NCBI RefSeq assembly: GCF_031846165.1
Contig: NZ_JAVRIE010000006.1
Span: forward strand, 62,001-126,000
Reading direction: 5' to 3'
DNA length: 64,000 nucleotides
Origin: Glaciecola blandensis
GTDB taxonomy: Bacteria > Pseudomonadota > Gammaproteobacteria > Enterobacterales > Alteromonadaceae
This document shows, in pieces, positions 17,724 through 26,306 of the stretch. A program made the position numbers and the translations under genes. Positions within the stretch are counted from its first letter, which is position 1; each line of letters opens with the position of its first letter. The notes under the pieces are model-generated. The model was given only the letters and a program-made list of their open reading frames with translations, made no database searches and had not been told where the DNA came from.

Positions 17724-18488
17724 ATGCTAGTGATGAAGCCTTGGAAGTGGGTAGTATTGGCTTTCGTGACATATTTAATCTTACTTGTGGCATATTTGCC
17801 TGCGGCACATGTAGTGTCCTATGTGCAAAAGCAAAACCCTAAGCTACCCGTCTCAATCGGCACTGTTGAAGGCACTTTGTGGTCCGGAAGGGTTGATAGA
17901 ATCATGACCAATGGCGTGTTACTCAATAACTTCCGTTGGGAGCTTTCAGCTTGGGCTTTGTTGATTGGTCAAGCCAAAGTGGAGGTCAACGGTGGGAAGA
18001 TTCGCCAAAGCGATCAAGCCTATATTGATGGACAAGTAAGCGCTTCGTTATTCAATTCACAAAAACTCAGTGCTAAAGATTTAAAAGTATTACTTCCAGC
18101 AAAAGCGGTCATTGCGCAAGTTCCGCTTCCTGTGCCAGTCACTGCTGACGGTCGATTCCGTATTGATGTTCAAAGCTTCGATTTCAACAAGAGTTGTAAA
18201 CTACTCAGTGGCACCGGACGTTGGTTGAAAGGCACCGTTAGTGGCCCGACAGGGGTCATTGATTTTGGTAATTATGAAGCCAATCTGAGTTGTGATAATG
18301 ATAAGTTTGTAGTGCAGGTCCTACCGGACAATAAGCTCAACTTAGATGCCATGGTTGTTGTAGGAATGGACGGTAAATACGACCTATCGGGTAAATTCAA
18401 ACCTGACGAAAGTATGCCTAGAGAAGTGCATATGGCGGCTCAGTCTTTCGGTCGTGCAGATGCCCAAGGTTTCAGGCAGCTACGCTAG
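17724..18488 (+). CDS. gspN: Type II secretion protein GspN
   Basis: 254 residues, starting right after the gspM stop. An N-terminal membrane helix (about 8-26) precedes a periplasmic domain with the GspN signature (GTVEGTLWSGRVD, then WELSAWALLIG). It is the last gene of the operon. GspN is dispensable in some species and its role is unclear. Confidence 0.93.
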   Translation: MLVMKPWKWVVLAFVTYLILLVAYLPAAHVVSYVQKQNPKLPVSIGTVEGTLWSGRVDRIMTNGVLLNNFRWELSAWALLIGQAKVEVNGGKIRQSDQAYIDGQVSASLFNSQKLSAKDLKVLLPAKAVIAQVPLPVPVTADGRFRIDVQSFDFNKSCKLLSGTGRWLKGTVSGPTGVIDFGNYEANLSCDNDKFVVQVLPDNKLNLDAMVVVGMDGKYDLSGKFKPDESMPREVHMAAQSFGRADAQGFRQLR

Positions 18489-18601
18489 ACTAAAGCCAAA
18501 AAATTGCTAAACATTAGTCTACTTTTTCAACATTAGGTTTGAAGTGTCTAATTTTTAAGCTATTGTTATAGACTCCCGTGACGACTTTAGGTGCTAAATT
18601 T

Positions 18602-19600
18602 ATGCCTTTACAACAAGTTGTACCGACCATCAAACCTGTCAAGTCCGCAGTGAAGCGCTCTCGTTTGTTGATTGTAGACGACGATCCAACACAGTTACGT
18701 TTTTACCTTCAAGGCTTAAACGATGTATATCATTGCCAATTTGCTTCTTCGGCAAGTGAAGCGGTCACTTTTGCTCGTCAGTTCCCACAACCCGACCTCA
18801 TTATACTCGATGTAGTACTTCCCGATGTTAACGGGTTTGAAATCTGTCAAATTCTAAAAGAAGACCAATTGACGTCGCATATTCCGGTCATTTTTGTGAG
18901 TGGACAGGATGACGTTGAAAGCAAACTCAAAGGCTTTGAACATGGTTGTGTAGATTATATTTCTAAACCTGTGTTGCTACCTGAGATGCAAGCACGTATA
19001 TCCACTCACATTAAACTGAAACAGCAAACTATAATGCTGGAATCTTTAGCTTACACTGACCCCTTGACTCAAGTAGGTAACCGCAGAAAATACAATGAAA
19101 CATTGCAACGAGAATGGGCACGGAGTATTCGCTATGGCCAGCCTATTGCTATGTTACTCATGGATATCGACTACTTTAAGCAATTCAATGATTTTTATGG
19201 TCATGGTGTAGGTGATGATTGTTTAATTAAGATCTGTTCACATTTAAGAGACTTAGTGAATAGACCAGGAGACTTATTCGCTCGCATTGGCGGAGAAGAA
19301 TTTGTGATACTGCTAACAGATTGCGGTATTGAAGGCGCATTGAGAAAAGCTGACGAAGTTTTAAGAACCGTATCGATGTTGAATATTGCCAATCAAGGCG
19401 CCCCAAAGCTCGATCGCGTGACCTTAAGTATCGGTGTTGCTGTTACCACTCCTAAACACCAAGAAGAACCCTTAACCCTCTTCCAAGCCGCCGACGAGGC
19501 CTTGTATGAAGCAAAGCACAGCGGCAGGAATAAGTTCTCAGTATCCAAACTGATGGACGGCACCCAAACATCAGATAGCTTAGCTAACTCATCAACGTGA
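18602..19600 (+). CDS. Response-regulator diguanylate cyclase (REC-GGDEF)
   Basis: About 332 residues, PleD-like. The receiver domain (about 20-140) has the acidic pair DDD (26-28), phospho-acceptor Asp70 (IILDVV) and Lys in ISKP. The GGDEF domain carries GGEEF and an RPGD inhibitory site exactly five residues before it, so it is probably active and product-inhibited. It makes c-di-GMP when phosphorylated. The ATG at 18602 is preceded by AGGTG at 8 nt; an in-frame GTG at 18578 is less likely. It follows gspN on the same strand after 113 bp. Its histidine kinase is not in the window. Confidence 0.92.
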   Translation: MPLQQVVPTIKPVKSAVKRSRLLIVDDDPTQLRFYLQGLNDVYHCQFASSASEAVTFARQFPQPDLIILDVVLPDVNGFEICQILKEDQLTSHIPVIFVSGQDDVESKLKGFEHGCVDYISKPVLLPEMQARISTHIKLKQQTIMLESLAYTDPLTQVGNRRKYNETLQREWARSIRYGQPIAMLLMDIDYFKQFNDFYGHGVGDDCLIKICSHLRDLVNRPGDLFARIGGEEFVILLTDCGIEGALRKADEVLRTVSMLNIANQGAPKLDRVTLSIGVAVTTPKHQEEPLTLFQAADEALYEAKHSGRNKFSVSKLMDGTQTSDSLANSST

Positions 19601-19635
19601 TGACGCCTTTATAGCGGGGCGTCATTCCTGCACTG

Positions 19636-19923
19636 TCGTCACCCCCAAACTGCCGTCACCCCCAAACTGCCGTCACCCCCGCGAAGGCGGGGGCGTCATT
19701 CCTGCACTGTCGTCATCCCCGTGCTGTCGTCATCCCCGCGAAGGCGGGGACCGGATTCCTGCAAACCTCCGTCATTCCTGCAAACCTCCGTCATTCCTGC
19801 GAAGGCAGGAATCAGATCCCCGCCTTCGCGGGGATGACGGCAGTTTGGGGATGACGGCAGTTTGGGGATGACGGCAGTTTGGGGATGACGGCAGTTTGGG
19901 GATGACGGCAGTTCACGGATGAC
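19636..19923. repeat. REP-like palindrome and tandem repeat cluster
   Basis: This 344-bp gap between two convergent genes holds no gene. It contains four hairpins of the GCGAAGGC type with GAAG loops: 19676-19693, 19733-19750, 19793-19812 and, in the opposite direction, 19816-19835. On the right, a 17-bp unit (ATGACGGCAGTTTGGGG) repeats in tandem at 19834, 19851, 19868 and 19885, with a degenerate copy at 19902 and a partial one at 19919. The inverted form of the unit (CCCCCAAACTGCCGTCA) occurs on the left at about 19650-19680. This is the layout of a BIME-like composite. Such elements can stop transcription and are moved by RAYT-type transposases; no such gene is in the window. Confidence 0.9.
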
Positions 19924-19944
19924 AATTGTGCGTAAAAAACTAGC

Positions 19945-21063
19945 CTACAGCGTAGGATTTATGAGGTACTTCTCACCTGTTTTCTTCGCATAGTATCCCG
20001 CTACATTATTCAGCTTCAAAGCGTCTTTTAATGAAATTTCATTGCTAAAGTCCAACTTAAAAGTCGTATTGATTTCATCGGCGACACGTTTATGCAAAGC
20101 CAACACTTCTTTGATTTCTAGCTTCGATAAGAATCGCATCAATAACCAGCCGCCAATGTTCCAAGTCATACCATAAGCACGATTCAGAACTGTTGGTGCG
20201 AAGTCCAAACCGCCATAAATATACACTTGTTTGTTCTCTGCAGAACCGTAGGTATTAAAACCAACAGCATCTTTACTTCCCACGGCCTCCATCGCAGTTA
20301 AAATATCGCTCACTAGGTTACCGCCGCCAATTGCATCAAATGCCAGTGTTGCACCAGTTTCTTCTATCGCTTTATACAAATCTTGTTTGAAACTATCAGC
20401 GGTCGAATTCAAAACATGCTTCGCACCTAATTTTTTTAATATTGTGACTTGTTCTGGCTTACGTACGATATTGACCAAGTCTATACCCTCTTGTAAGCAA
20501 ATTTTATTTAGCATAATACCAAGACTAGAGGCTGCTGCTGTATGGACTAGAGCACTATGACCTTCACGGCGCATCGTTTCGACCATACTTAATGCTGTCA
20601 ATGGGTTAACAAAGGAGGACGCTGCTTGTTTAGCTGTAGTGCCTTCATTGTGCAGAATGCATGCTTGCACGGGGACAGTACAAAACTCAGAGTAAGTGGC
20701 TCCTGACAATACGCCGACTGTTTTACCCATCAAGGCTTGTGCTTGCGGGCTATCACCAGCTGCAACAACAGTTCCAGCACCTTCATTTCCGATAGGCAAT
20801 TCTTGGTCTATGCGAGAACCAATGCGCTTTAACATGCTAGAAGCGACGGGGGCAGTTAGCTTGTTTTCTGCTTCATGAAATACCCCCTCTCGTAAATCAG
20901 CAGGTCCAAACATTGGCCACATATCAGAAGGATTAATCGGAGCCGCTTCAATTTTCACTAGAACTTCGTGGGGTTTTAATGGCGCAACATCGCGTTCTTT
21001 TAAGGCTACGGTAAGCTCACCTTGAGAAGAAATATGAGTGAATAACTGCTTCGTTTTTTCCAT
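19945..21063 (-). CDS. MDR-family NADPH/quinone oxidoreductase-like protein
   Basis: 372 residues of the zinc-independent medium-chain dehydrogenase family. The GroES-like domain has KPHEVLVKIEAAPINPSDM and GNEGAGTVV. The Rossmann domain has HTAAASSLGIMLNKI and LGAKHVLNS. The structural and catalytic Cys/His zinc ligands of alcohol dehydrogenases are missing, as in quinone oxidoreductases and enoyl reductases. It likely reduces a quinone or enone with NADPH in the cytoplasm. The substrate is unknown. Stand-alone gene that ends in the REP cluster. Confidence 0.8.
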   Translation of the reverse strand: MEKTKQLFTHISSQGELTVALKERDVAPLKPHEVLVKIEAAPINPSDMWPMFGPADLREGVFHEAENKLTAPVASSMLKRIGSRIDQELPIGNEGAGTVVAAGDSPQAQALMGKTVGVLSGATYSEFCTVPVQACILHNEGTTAKQAASSFVNPLTALSMVETMRREGHSALVHTAAASSLGIMLNKICLQEGIDLVNIVRKPEQVTILKKLGAKHVLNSTADSFKQDLYKAIEETGATLAFDAIGGGNLVSDILTAMEAVGSKDAVGFNTYGSAENKQVYIYGGLDFAPTVLNRAYGMTWNIGGWLLMRFLSKLEIKEVLALHKRVADEINTTFKLDFSNEISLKDALKLNNVAGYYAKKTGEKYLINPTL

Positions 21064-21225
21064 AATTAGGTCCTTTAGTTTTACTGTTTACGGGCTATTG
21101 TCGCTCAGAGTTGAGCCAATATAAGTTAACTAAAGGTAGTACAGCTTTGGTAGAGATACGAGTTACACTTAGTGTTAATTGACTATTAGTCGTATCGATA
21201 TAAGTGCAAGATGGCACACTAAGCG

Positions 21226-21459
21226 CTAGCCTCGTACTTTACGTTTTGCTATGAAGGCATCAAGCTTTGTTGCTGCCTTCTTCATTAATGATTGGCATTT
21301 TCTGAGCCAAACTTTCGCCCATGCATAATCATAGCTGAGCAAGTATAGGCCGGGTATGATTAACAATAAAGACGGGCCAGGAATAATGACAAAAATTAGC
21401 CCGAGAGCGACTAGTCCGGCGCCGACCACGGTGCGTGCTGACTTTTTAATAACTTGCAT
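21226..21459 (-). CDS. PGPGW-type small membrane protein
   Basis: 77 residues. The core VIPGPSLLLIIPGLYLLSYD, with two hydrophobic helices (about 12-40), matches the PGPGW family of putative transmembrane proteins. The C-terminus is basic (KAATKLDAFIAKRKVRG) and probably cytoplasmic. Function unknown. Confidence 0.75.
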   Translation of the reverse strand: MQVIKKSARTVVGAGLVALGLIFVIIPGPSLLLIIPGLYLLSYDYAWAKVWLRKCQSLMKKAATKLDAFIAKRKVRG

Positions 21460-21688
21460 AGTCTATCCCTATATTCTTAAATTAAGATTTTGTTTCTTGT
21501 AATAACTATTGCGCTTCATTCAAGATTGGGGCCAGATCTTTAAGTTACTGTATTTTATGAAATAAAGGTTTTTAGAAGGATGTTAATGGTGACGAAACAC
21601 GCTAATTACTGGTGAGTTAGCTTAATGGGTAGCGCTAGAATAACAACGTATATGTGTTAGCGTTCCAGCGAGAATCTTGAGTGGTTTG

Positions 21689-22282
21689 TTAGCCACCAAA
21701 ATACCAAACCGCAAAAATAACTATAAAAAAATAAATCAGAAATGTGGCTATATAGCTGAAGGATTGCTTTGTATCCTCATTATAAATACCTTCCTTATTT
21801 TCCTCTTGAAATTCGTCGAATTGAAACCCGTTTGTATTGAGAGGCTTCCCAACGTGAATTTTGATATCAATTGCTCCTGCCCCAAGCGCTAGCTCTCTGA
21901 ATGCCCGTTCTTCAATTGCTGTTAATCCACCCTCTGTTTTTTCCATAGGATGCATAACAACCTTGGGGCGAGGACGAAAAGACTTGATACTACCTAGACT
22001 TTTAAAAGCATGTTGGAGTAACTTTTCACCAACATAGAAATTAGAAAGAAGCGCTCTAGGATGTGAAAAAGGATTAACTGCAATTTCATTTTGCTTGACT
22101 GAGTTTGCAGCTCTCTTGCCTATTCCAGAAATAACCTTTTTTCCCTTTTCTTGAGTCTGAATAACAACAATTGGCAAATCGTCAAATGACTCATCATTAG
22201 CCACATCAGTAACTTTTAATCGCTCTTCCCAGATTTGGACGTAGAGAACGGAAGAAAATCTTTTCATGAAATTTAAAAACAT
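21689..22282 (-). CDS. Membrane-anchored MreB-like half-domain protein
   Basis: 197 residues. Residues 1-147 follow the N-terminal half of the actin homologue MreB: an FMKRFS start, a VGEKLLQHAFKSL stretch like MreB's 'vtekmLqhfik', and RPRPKVVMHP followed by EERAFRELALGAGA, like MreB's 'RPrvlvcvP...ErRAireSa.gAGA'. The phosphate-1 loop of MreB (DLGTANT) is replaced by QIWEERLK, so nucleotide binding is doubtful, and the second half of the actin fold is absent. A charged linker (148-172) and a C-terminal membrane helix (about 176-194) end the protein. AGGA lies before the ATG. Inferred: a tail-anchored MreB partner or decoy. The similarity is by eye and function is unknown. Confidence 0.6.
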   Translation of the reverse strand: MFLNFMKRFSSVLYVQIWEERLKVTDVANDESFDDLPIVVIQTQEKGKKVISGIGKRAANSVKQNEIAVNPFSHPRALLSNFYVGEKLLQHAFKSLGSIKSFRPRPKVVMHPMEKTEGGLTAIEERAFRELALGAGAIDIKIHVGKPLNTNGFQFDEFQEENKEGIYNEDTKQSFSYIATFLIYFFIVIFAVWYFGG

Positions 22283-22360
22283 CCCATGTCCTTAGGTAGC
22301 TAACCCTTTCGATAAGTGGTTTTGCGCGGTTCTTGCGCTAAACCTGTCTTAATTGTTTTG

Positions 22361-22759
22361 TTATATAACGTCACCGACAAGCCCAAATTTTTTCCTACTC
22401 AAAACCAGCGCTATTAGCAGAATTATTCCAAGTGATGTGCCAATCGGGAACACGAATAGTAACAATATTGAATATGCTATTAATATCCAAAATAACCACT
22501 TAGTTCGATAATTTAAGCCCACAACGGTAAATGTTAAAAGACAAAGCGCAACCAAAAATAAGAAGAGCCCCATTAACGTAGACAAAGCTGCTGATGACAT
22601 TTCTTCTTGTGATATTTTAGGTTCATTTGTGCCAAACAACGTTATCTCTTGGAATGAAGAGGACATAATTAAATATGTGTCAACAATTCCCCAAAGTGGT
22701 GCCCAAAAAAGCAATAGTCCTAAGACTGTGACGTATTTCCCTATAATTTCCTTGTTCAA
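22361..22759 (-). CDS. Small membrane protein, possibly ExbB/TolQ-like
   Basis: 132 residues from a TTG with AGGAG 6 nt upstream. Four hydrophobic segments (about 9-30, 55-78, 84-105, 108-124). The pattern APLWGIVDTYLIMSSSF, then ISQEEMSSAALSTLMGL, resembles the small MotA/TolQ/ExbB proton-channel proteins of related bacteria ('P..GliGTv.gM..aF', then 'IS.AL..Ta.G'). Key positions differ, so this is only a suggestion. It sits 78 bp before the MreB-like gene on the same strand. Function unknown. Confidence 0.5.
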   Translation of the reverse strand: MNKEIIGKYVTVLGLLLFWAPLWGIVDTYLIMSSSFQEITLFGTNEPKISQEEMSSAALSTLMGLFLFLVALCLLTFTVVGLNYRTKWLFWILIAYSILLLFVFPIGTSLGIILLIALVLSRKKFGLVGDVI

Positions 22760-22814
22760 AGATCTCTCCTTACTTAGTTACATAACATCTTATATAGCTG
22801 ATCGGTGCTCAGTA

Positions 22815-23393
22815 CTAATATAATTGCGGATAAAAGAATACGCTGAGTGTTAATAAAGTAGCACTCACATATATGCTTTTTCTGGTCTCGAGCCCTTTTG
22901 ATAATTGCCCTATGGCACCGCCCTTTTGCTTGATATTAACGGTATTGAACAAGCGGTCCATTGCTGGCCCCAACTCTTTACCGAGTGTTAACTGCTCATA
23001 AATAGACGTTGGGAGTGGTAAACTGGCTGTACGCCCAGTTTGCAGTTTCTCAGCGTCTGCAATGCATACCACAGCGTAAGTGCTCGGGTTTCCGTCTAAA
23101 ACGTCAACACCCCCTTCGTATGCTATGTAGTAGTCTGCCTGGTGATGTTGTTGGCAGTACTTCACTCGATTTATTGCACCTTGCTTGGTCTCTAAGGCAC
23201 TCATTGGCTGGTCGTTAACGTTTGAAGGTGCATCGACCGACAAAACCTCAGGCTTAAACTCGGGAAAGGCCTTGGTGAAACTTTCTGTTGCAGCATCAAT
23301 TTTGACAGGATTTTTTGACGCAACAGCTACCCTAATAACCTTCCGAGAAGTTGAAATGTCAGATGCTTGCTCTAGTGCAGATTCATTACTCAA
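22815..23393 (-). CDS. yjjX: Inosine/xanthosine triphosphatase YjjX
   Basis: 192 residues. Family DUF84 motifs are visible: VASKNPVKIDAATESF at the N-terminus, GAINRV, YYIAYEGGVD and DRLFNT. YjjX hydrolyses ITP and XTP to keep damaged purines out of nucleic acids. The start is a TTG with AAGGA about 10 nt upstream. The N-terminus is some 15 residues longer than in E. coli. It lies 27 bp downstream of yrfG on the same strand and may be co-transcribed. Confidence 0.9.
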   Translation of the reverse strand: MSNESALEQASDISTSRKVIRVAVASKNPVKIDAATESFTKAFPEFKPEVLSVDAPSNVNDQPMSALETKQGAINRVKYCQQHHQADYYIAYEGGVDVLDGNPSTYAVVCIADAEKLQTGRTASLPLPTSIYEQLTLGKELGPAMDRLFNTVNIKQKGGAIGQLSKGLETRKSIYVSATLLTLSVFFYPQLY

Positions 23394-23420
23394 TGGGTGT
23401 TTATCCTTGCATGTTTTATA

Positions 23421-24086
23421 TCAGTTGATATCGTTTAACAAATCAAAGTAATTGTTTGTCGTGACGTGCCCATACAGCTTGTTTTCGGCTTCTTTGCTGT
23501 CTGGATTAGTCACTCCTAAGGTATAAGCAATGCCAAACTCCTTTGCCGCATCCAAAATCACCTGACTGTCATCGACAAATAGGCAACGTGCTGGGTCAAA
23601 ACCTAGATGTGCTTGTAACCTTTTCCACAGCAATTGCGACTCTTTTGTTACCCCGAATTGATGGGTCGAAATAAGATTATCGATATGACTATCAAGCTGG
23701 GTTTTCTCCACTTTCAAAGACAAACTACCGGGGTGCGCATTCGTTACCAAAACAACTTCTTTGTTTGCCGCTTTCAAGGCATCTAAGAATGGAATAGTGT
23801 CGCTTCTTATACTAATTAAATGTTCAACCTCTCGCTTTGCTTCCATGATATCCATGTCGAGCTTTTCAGCCCAATAGTCAAGGCAATACCATTGAATTTG
23901 ACCTTGGACTTGTTGATAATTTTCACGCATGTCTAAACGTGTTTGCTCGATGGGTTTACCGTGTTTTTCTGATAGCTTTTTGGGAAGATGCTCAAGCCAG
24001 AAATGCGTATCAAAATGCAAGTCAAGCAAAGTACCATCCATATCGAGTAAAACAATATCTATGTTATGCCATGGTAAGAGTGCCAA
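23421..24086 (-). CDS. yrfG: GMP/IMP nucleotidase YrfG (HAD family)
   Basis: 221 residues. HAD motif I LLDMDGTLLD (Asp15, Asp17), motif II VTNAHP, motif III Lys in GVTKES, motif IV FVDDSQ. YrfG hydrolyses GMP, IMP and other purine nucleotides. It starts at a TTG with AAGGA 7 nt upstream; the PWHNIDIVLLDMDGT segment matches the family start. It is divergent from nudE, echoing the nudE-yrfG-hslR-hslO region of enterobacteria, although hslRO lies elsewhere here. Confidence 0.92.
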   Translation of the reverse strand: MALLPWHNIDIVLLDMDGTLLDLHFDTHFWLEHLPKKLSEKHGKPIEQTRLDMRENYQQVQGQIQWYCLDYWAEKLDMDIMEAKREVEHLISIRSDTIPFLDALKAANKEVVLVTNAHPGSLSLKVEKTQLDSHIDNLISTHQFGVTKESQLLWKRLQAHLGFDPARCLFVDDSQVILDAAKEFGIAYTLGVTNPDSKEAENKLYGHVTTNNYFDLLNDIN

Positions 24087-24149
24087 GCGATTTTCCTTGT
24101 GATAATGTTAGACCTAATTAACTGTTTTTAAGTCTATCGTGAATCAAGC

Positions 24150-24716
24150 ATGAGTAAAATAGATACAGACAAAGTACTGCCAACAATTCACCACACTGAA
24201 GTGGTCGCAAAATCTAAGTTTTTTCGTGTTGAAAAATTGGACCTCGAGTTCAGCAATGGTGCTACCCGAGAATTTGAAAGAATGGCTGGCGGCGGTCGCG
24301 GAGCGGTCATGATAGTTGCTCTTAAAGATGCCGATACCATGTTATTGATTCGTGAATATGCTTGTGGCACTCATTCATATCAACTTGGTTTCCCGAAAGG
24401 CCTTATTGATCCAGGTGAAAGCCCTGAGCAGGCTGCCAATAGAGAATTACAAGAAGAAGCCGGCTACCAAGCCGATACCTTACATCGCTTGCATGAAGTG
24501 CATATGGCGCCGACTTTCTTCAACGCAAAAATGCATATACTCATTGCGCAGGGCCTTTCACCTAAAACCTTAGAGGGTGACGAACCTGAACCACTTGAAG
24601 TCATTGAATGGCCGATAGCCGATGTTGACGGCTTACTCGCACGCGAAGATTTTGTTGAAGCACGGTGTATTGCCGCTCTCTTATTACTGCAAAAGTGGAT
24701 AAAGGAAACTCAATAG
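24150..24716 (+). CDS. nudE: ADP compounds hydrolase NudE
   Basis: 188 residues with a complete Nudix box at 84-106 (GLIDPGESP, then RELQEEAGY). NudE hydrolyses ADP-ribose, NADH and Ap3A with magnesium. The C-terminal WPIADVDGLLAREDF region is typical of the family. Directly followed by cysQ (no gap), so the two are co-transcribed. Confidence 0.95.
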   Translation: MSKIDTDKVLPTIHHTEVVAKSKFFRVEKLDLEFSNGATREFERMAGGGRGAVMIVALKDADTMLLIREYACGTHSYQLGFPKGLIDPGESPEQAANRELQEEAGYQADTLHRLHEVHMAPTFFNAKMHILIAQGLSPKTLEGDEPEPLEVIEWPIADVDGLLAREDFVEARCIAALLLLQKWIKETQ

Positions 24717-25535
24717 ATGCAACATTCCATCGCTCAGTTGTTAGAAATTGCCAAAGAAGCAGCCTGCGTTGCAGGCAAAGAGGTATTAGAAATATACGAC
24801 AAGGGCACTTTTGAAGCCTACGAAAAGGATGATGAGTCACCAGTAACGAGTGCTGACTACCGAGCTAACGATATCATCATGAATGCCTTACAAACACAAA
24901 CGCCAGATATTCCAATAATGTCTGAAGAAACGCCACAACTTTCGCTGGAAGAGCGTAGCCAATGGACACGTTATTGGTTAATCGATCCAATTGATGGCAC
25001 GCAAGAGTTTATTGCTCGTTCTGGTGACTTCGCGGTCAACATTGCACTTATTGAAAACAATAAACCAGTCATCGGTGTCATTTACTGGCCGCCCGGAGAA
25101 ACCCTATACTTCGCGAGCAAAGACCAGGGGGCTTACAAGCGTTGTAATATTGAAACCAAACAAATCAATGTAAGAGATTTCGCGGTGCCGAGTGAGGATG
25201 TCATTATGATTGCAATCAGTCGGAGGCAGTCCCGCGAGCGTGTGTTCGAACGCATGACTGACAAACGCACTTATCAAACCTTACCTGCAGGTAGCTGTTC
25301 GCTTAAAGCTTGTTTTATCGCAGAAGGAAAAGCAGACGTATTTATGCGTTTAGGGGTTACCGGCGAGTGGGATACTGGAGCATCTCAATGCATCATCAAT
25401 GAGGCTGGCGGTAAAATTGTCGCGGCCACCTTTGACGAACTCAGTTATAACCAACGAGAAAGTGTAGAAAATCCAGATTTTGTGGTCTTAGGTGATCAAC
25501 GAGTCAATTGGGAAAGTATAATTCAATACAAATAA
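24717..25535 (+). CDS. cysQ: 3'(2'),5'-bisphosphate nucleotidase CysQ
   Basis: 272 residues of the inositol monophosphatase fold. Metal ligands are in SEE (about 69-71) and DPIDGTQEF (90-98), with the second motif WDTGASQCIINEAGG (about 219-233). CysQ removes 3'-phosphoadenosine 5'-phosphate, a toxic product of sulfate assimilation. It starts immediately after the nudE stop. Confidence 0.95.
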   Translation: MQHSIAQLLEIAKEAACVAGKEVLEIYDKGTFEAYEKDDESPVTSADYRANDIIMNALQTQTPDIPIMSEETPQLSLEERSQWTRYWLIDPIDGTQEFIARSGDFAVNIALIENNKPVIGVIYWPPGETLYFASKDQGAYKRCNIETKQINVRDFAVPSEDVIMIAISRRQSRERVFERMTDKRTYQTLPAGSCSLKACFIAEGKADVFMRLGVTGEWDTGASQCIINEAGGKIVAATFDELSYNQRESVENPDFVVLGDQRVNWESIIQYK

Positions 25536-25569
25536 ATTATTGAACACATCAACTGTCGAGGCTAATTAC

Positions 25570-26178
25570 ATGCTTGCTCTTGCAAAATCATCTTCTACAA
25601 TTCGTCTTTCTTCTATTTTAACTGGGCTCATGCTCTTATTGCTCAGTCATGTCAGTGTTGCCCAAATGACGCTTGATGAAGAACAATCCTCATTGAGTTT
25701 TATGTCGACTAAAAATACCAATCTTAGTGAGCAACATACCTTTGATCGTTTTTCAGGCAAAATTGATACTCAAGGTAAGTTATTAATCACTATCGACATG
25801 ACTTCAGTTAATACAATGATTCCTATTCGAAATGAACGTATGCAATCGATTTTATTTAGTGTTTCTGATTATAGTGAAGCAACGTTTACCGCATCAATAC
25901 CAAAGGCGCTTACCAAGCTATCTAGTGGTGAACATAAAATGGCAAGCATTGATGGCACAATGACTATTGCGGGCAACAGTGCACCAGTTTCTTTCAAAGT
26001 AGCAGTGACTGGCTTGAGCAACGGTGGTATTGCCGTATCAACTCGTCAGCCTACCGTATTATCAGCCTCCACTTTTAAGCTAGACGAGGGCATCGCAGCC
26101 CTGAAGGAAATTGCTGGCTTACAAAGTATCTCATCTGCAGTACCTTTAAGTTTTAGTGTCGTGTTTACAGGCCAATAA
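25570..26178 (+). CDS. Periplasmic YceI-like protein
   Basis: About 202 residues from the ATG at 25570, which has GAGG 8 nt upstream. A signal peptide ends near SVAQ. The rest is a YceI-type lipocalin-like beta-barrel (SSLSFMSTKN, HTFDRFSGKID, then IRNERMQSILF). YceI proteins bind isoprenoid or lipid molecules and respond to stress or pH. 35 bp after cysQ, possibly in the same transcript. Confidence 0.85.
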   Translation: MLALAKSSSTIRLSSILTGLMLLLLSHVSVAQMTLDEEQSSLSFMSTKNTNLSEQHTFDRFSGKIDTQGKLLITIDMTSVNTMIPIRNERMQSILFSVSDYSEATFTASIPKALTKLSSGEHKMASIDGTMTIAGNSAPVSFKVAVTGLSNGGIAVSTRQPTVLSASTFKLDEGIAALKEIAGLQSISSAVPLSFSVVFTGQ

Positions 26179-26203
26179 TTACCAGTTAAAACAATCACTT
26201 TAG

Positions 26204-26245
26204 GCTCGGTTATTATACCAAATAATCCTTTTGTATTAACCGAGC
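26204..26245. terminator. Long-loop hairpin after the YceI-like gene
   Basis: A 9-bp inverted repeat (GCTCGGTTA / TAACCGAGC) with a 24-nt loop lies 25 bp after the stop. No clear T-tract, so terminator activity is uncertain. Confidence 0.35.
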
Positions 26246-26306
26246 TCACGCTTTTTAGTGTCGGTCATCGTAAGCTGTCAACGTGATAAAACCATGTTAA
26301 GTAAAG

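Noticed and set aside
19636..19923. Possible CRISPR array
   Set aside because: The tandem copies have a 17-bp period with no spacers, and hairpins of REP type explain the rest.
22283..22360. Integron attC-like motifs near the small membrane genes
   Set aside because: The core RYYYAAC/GTTRRRY pairs are not present in the correct arrangement.
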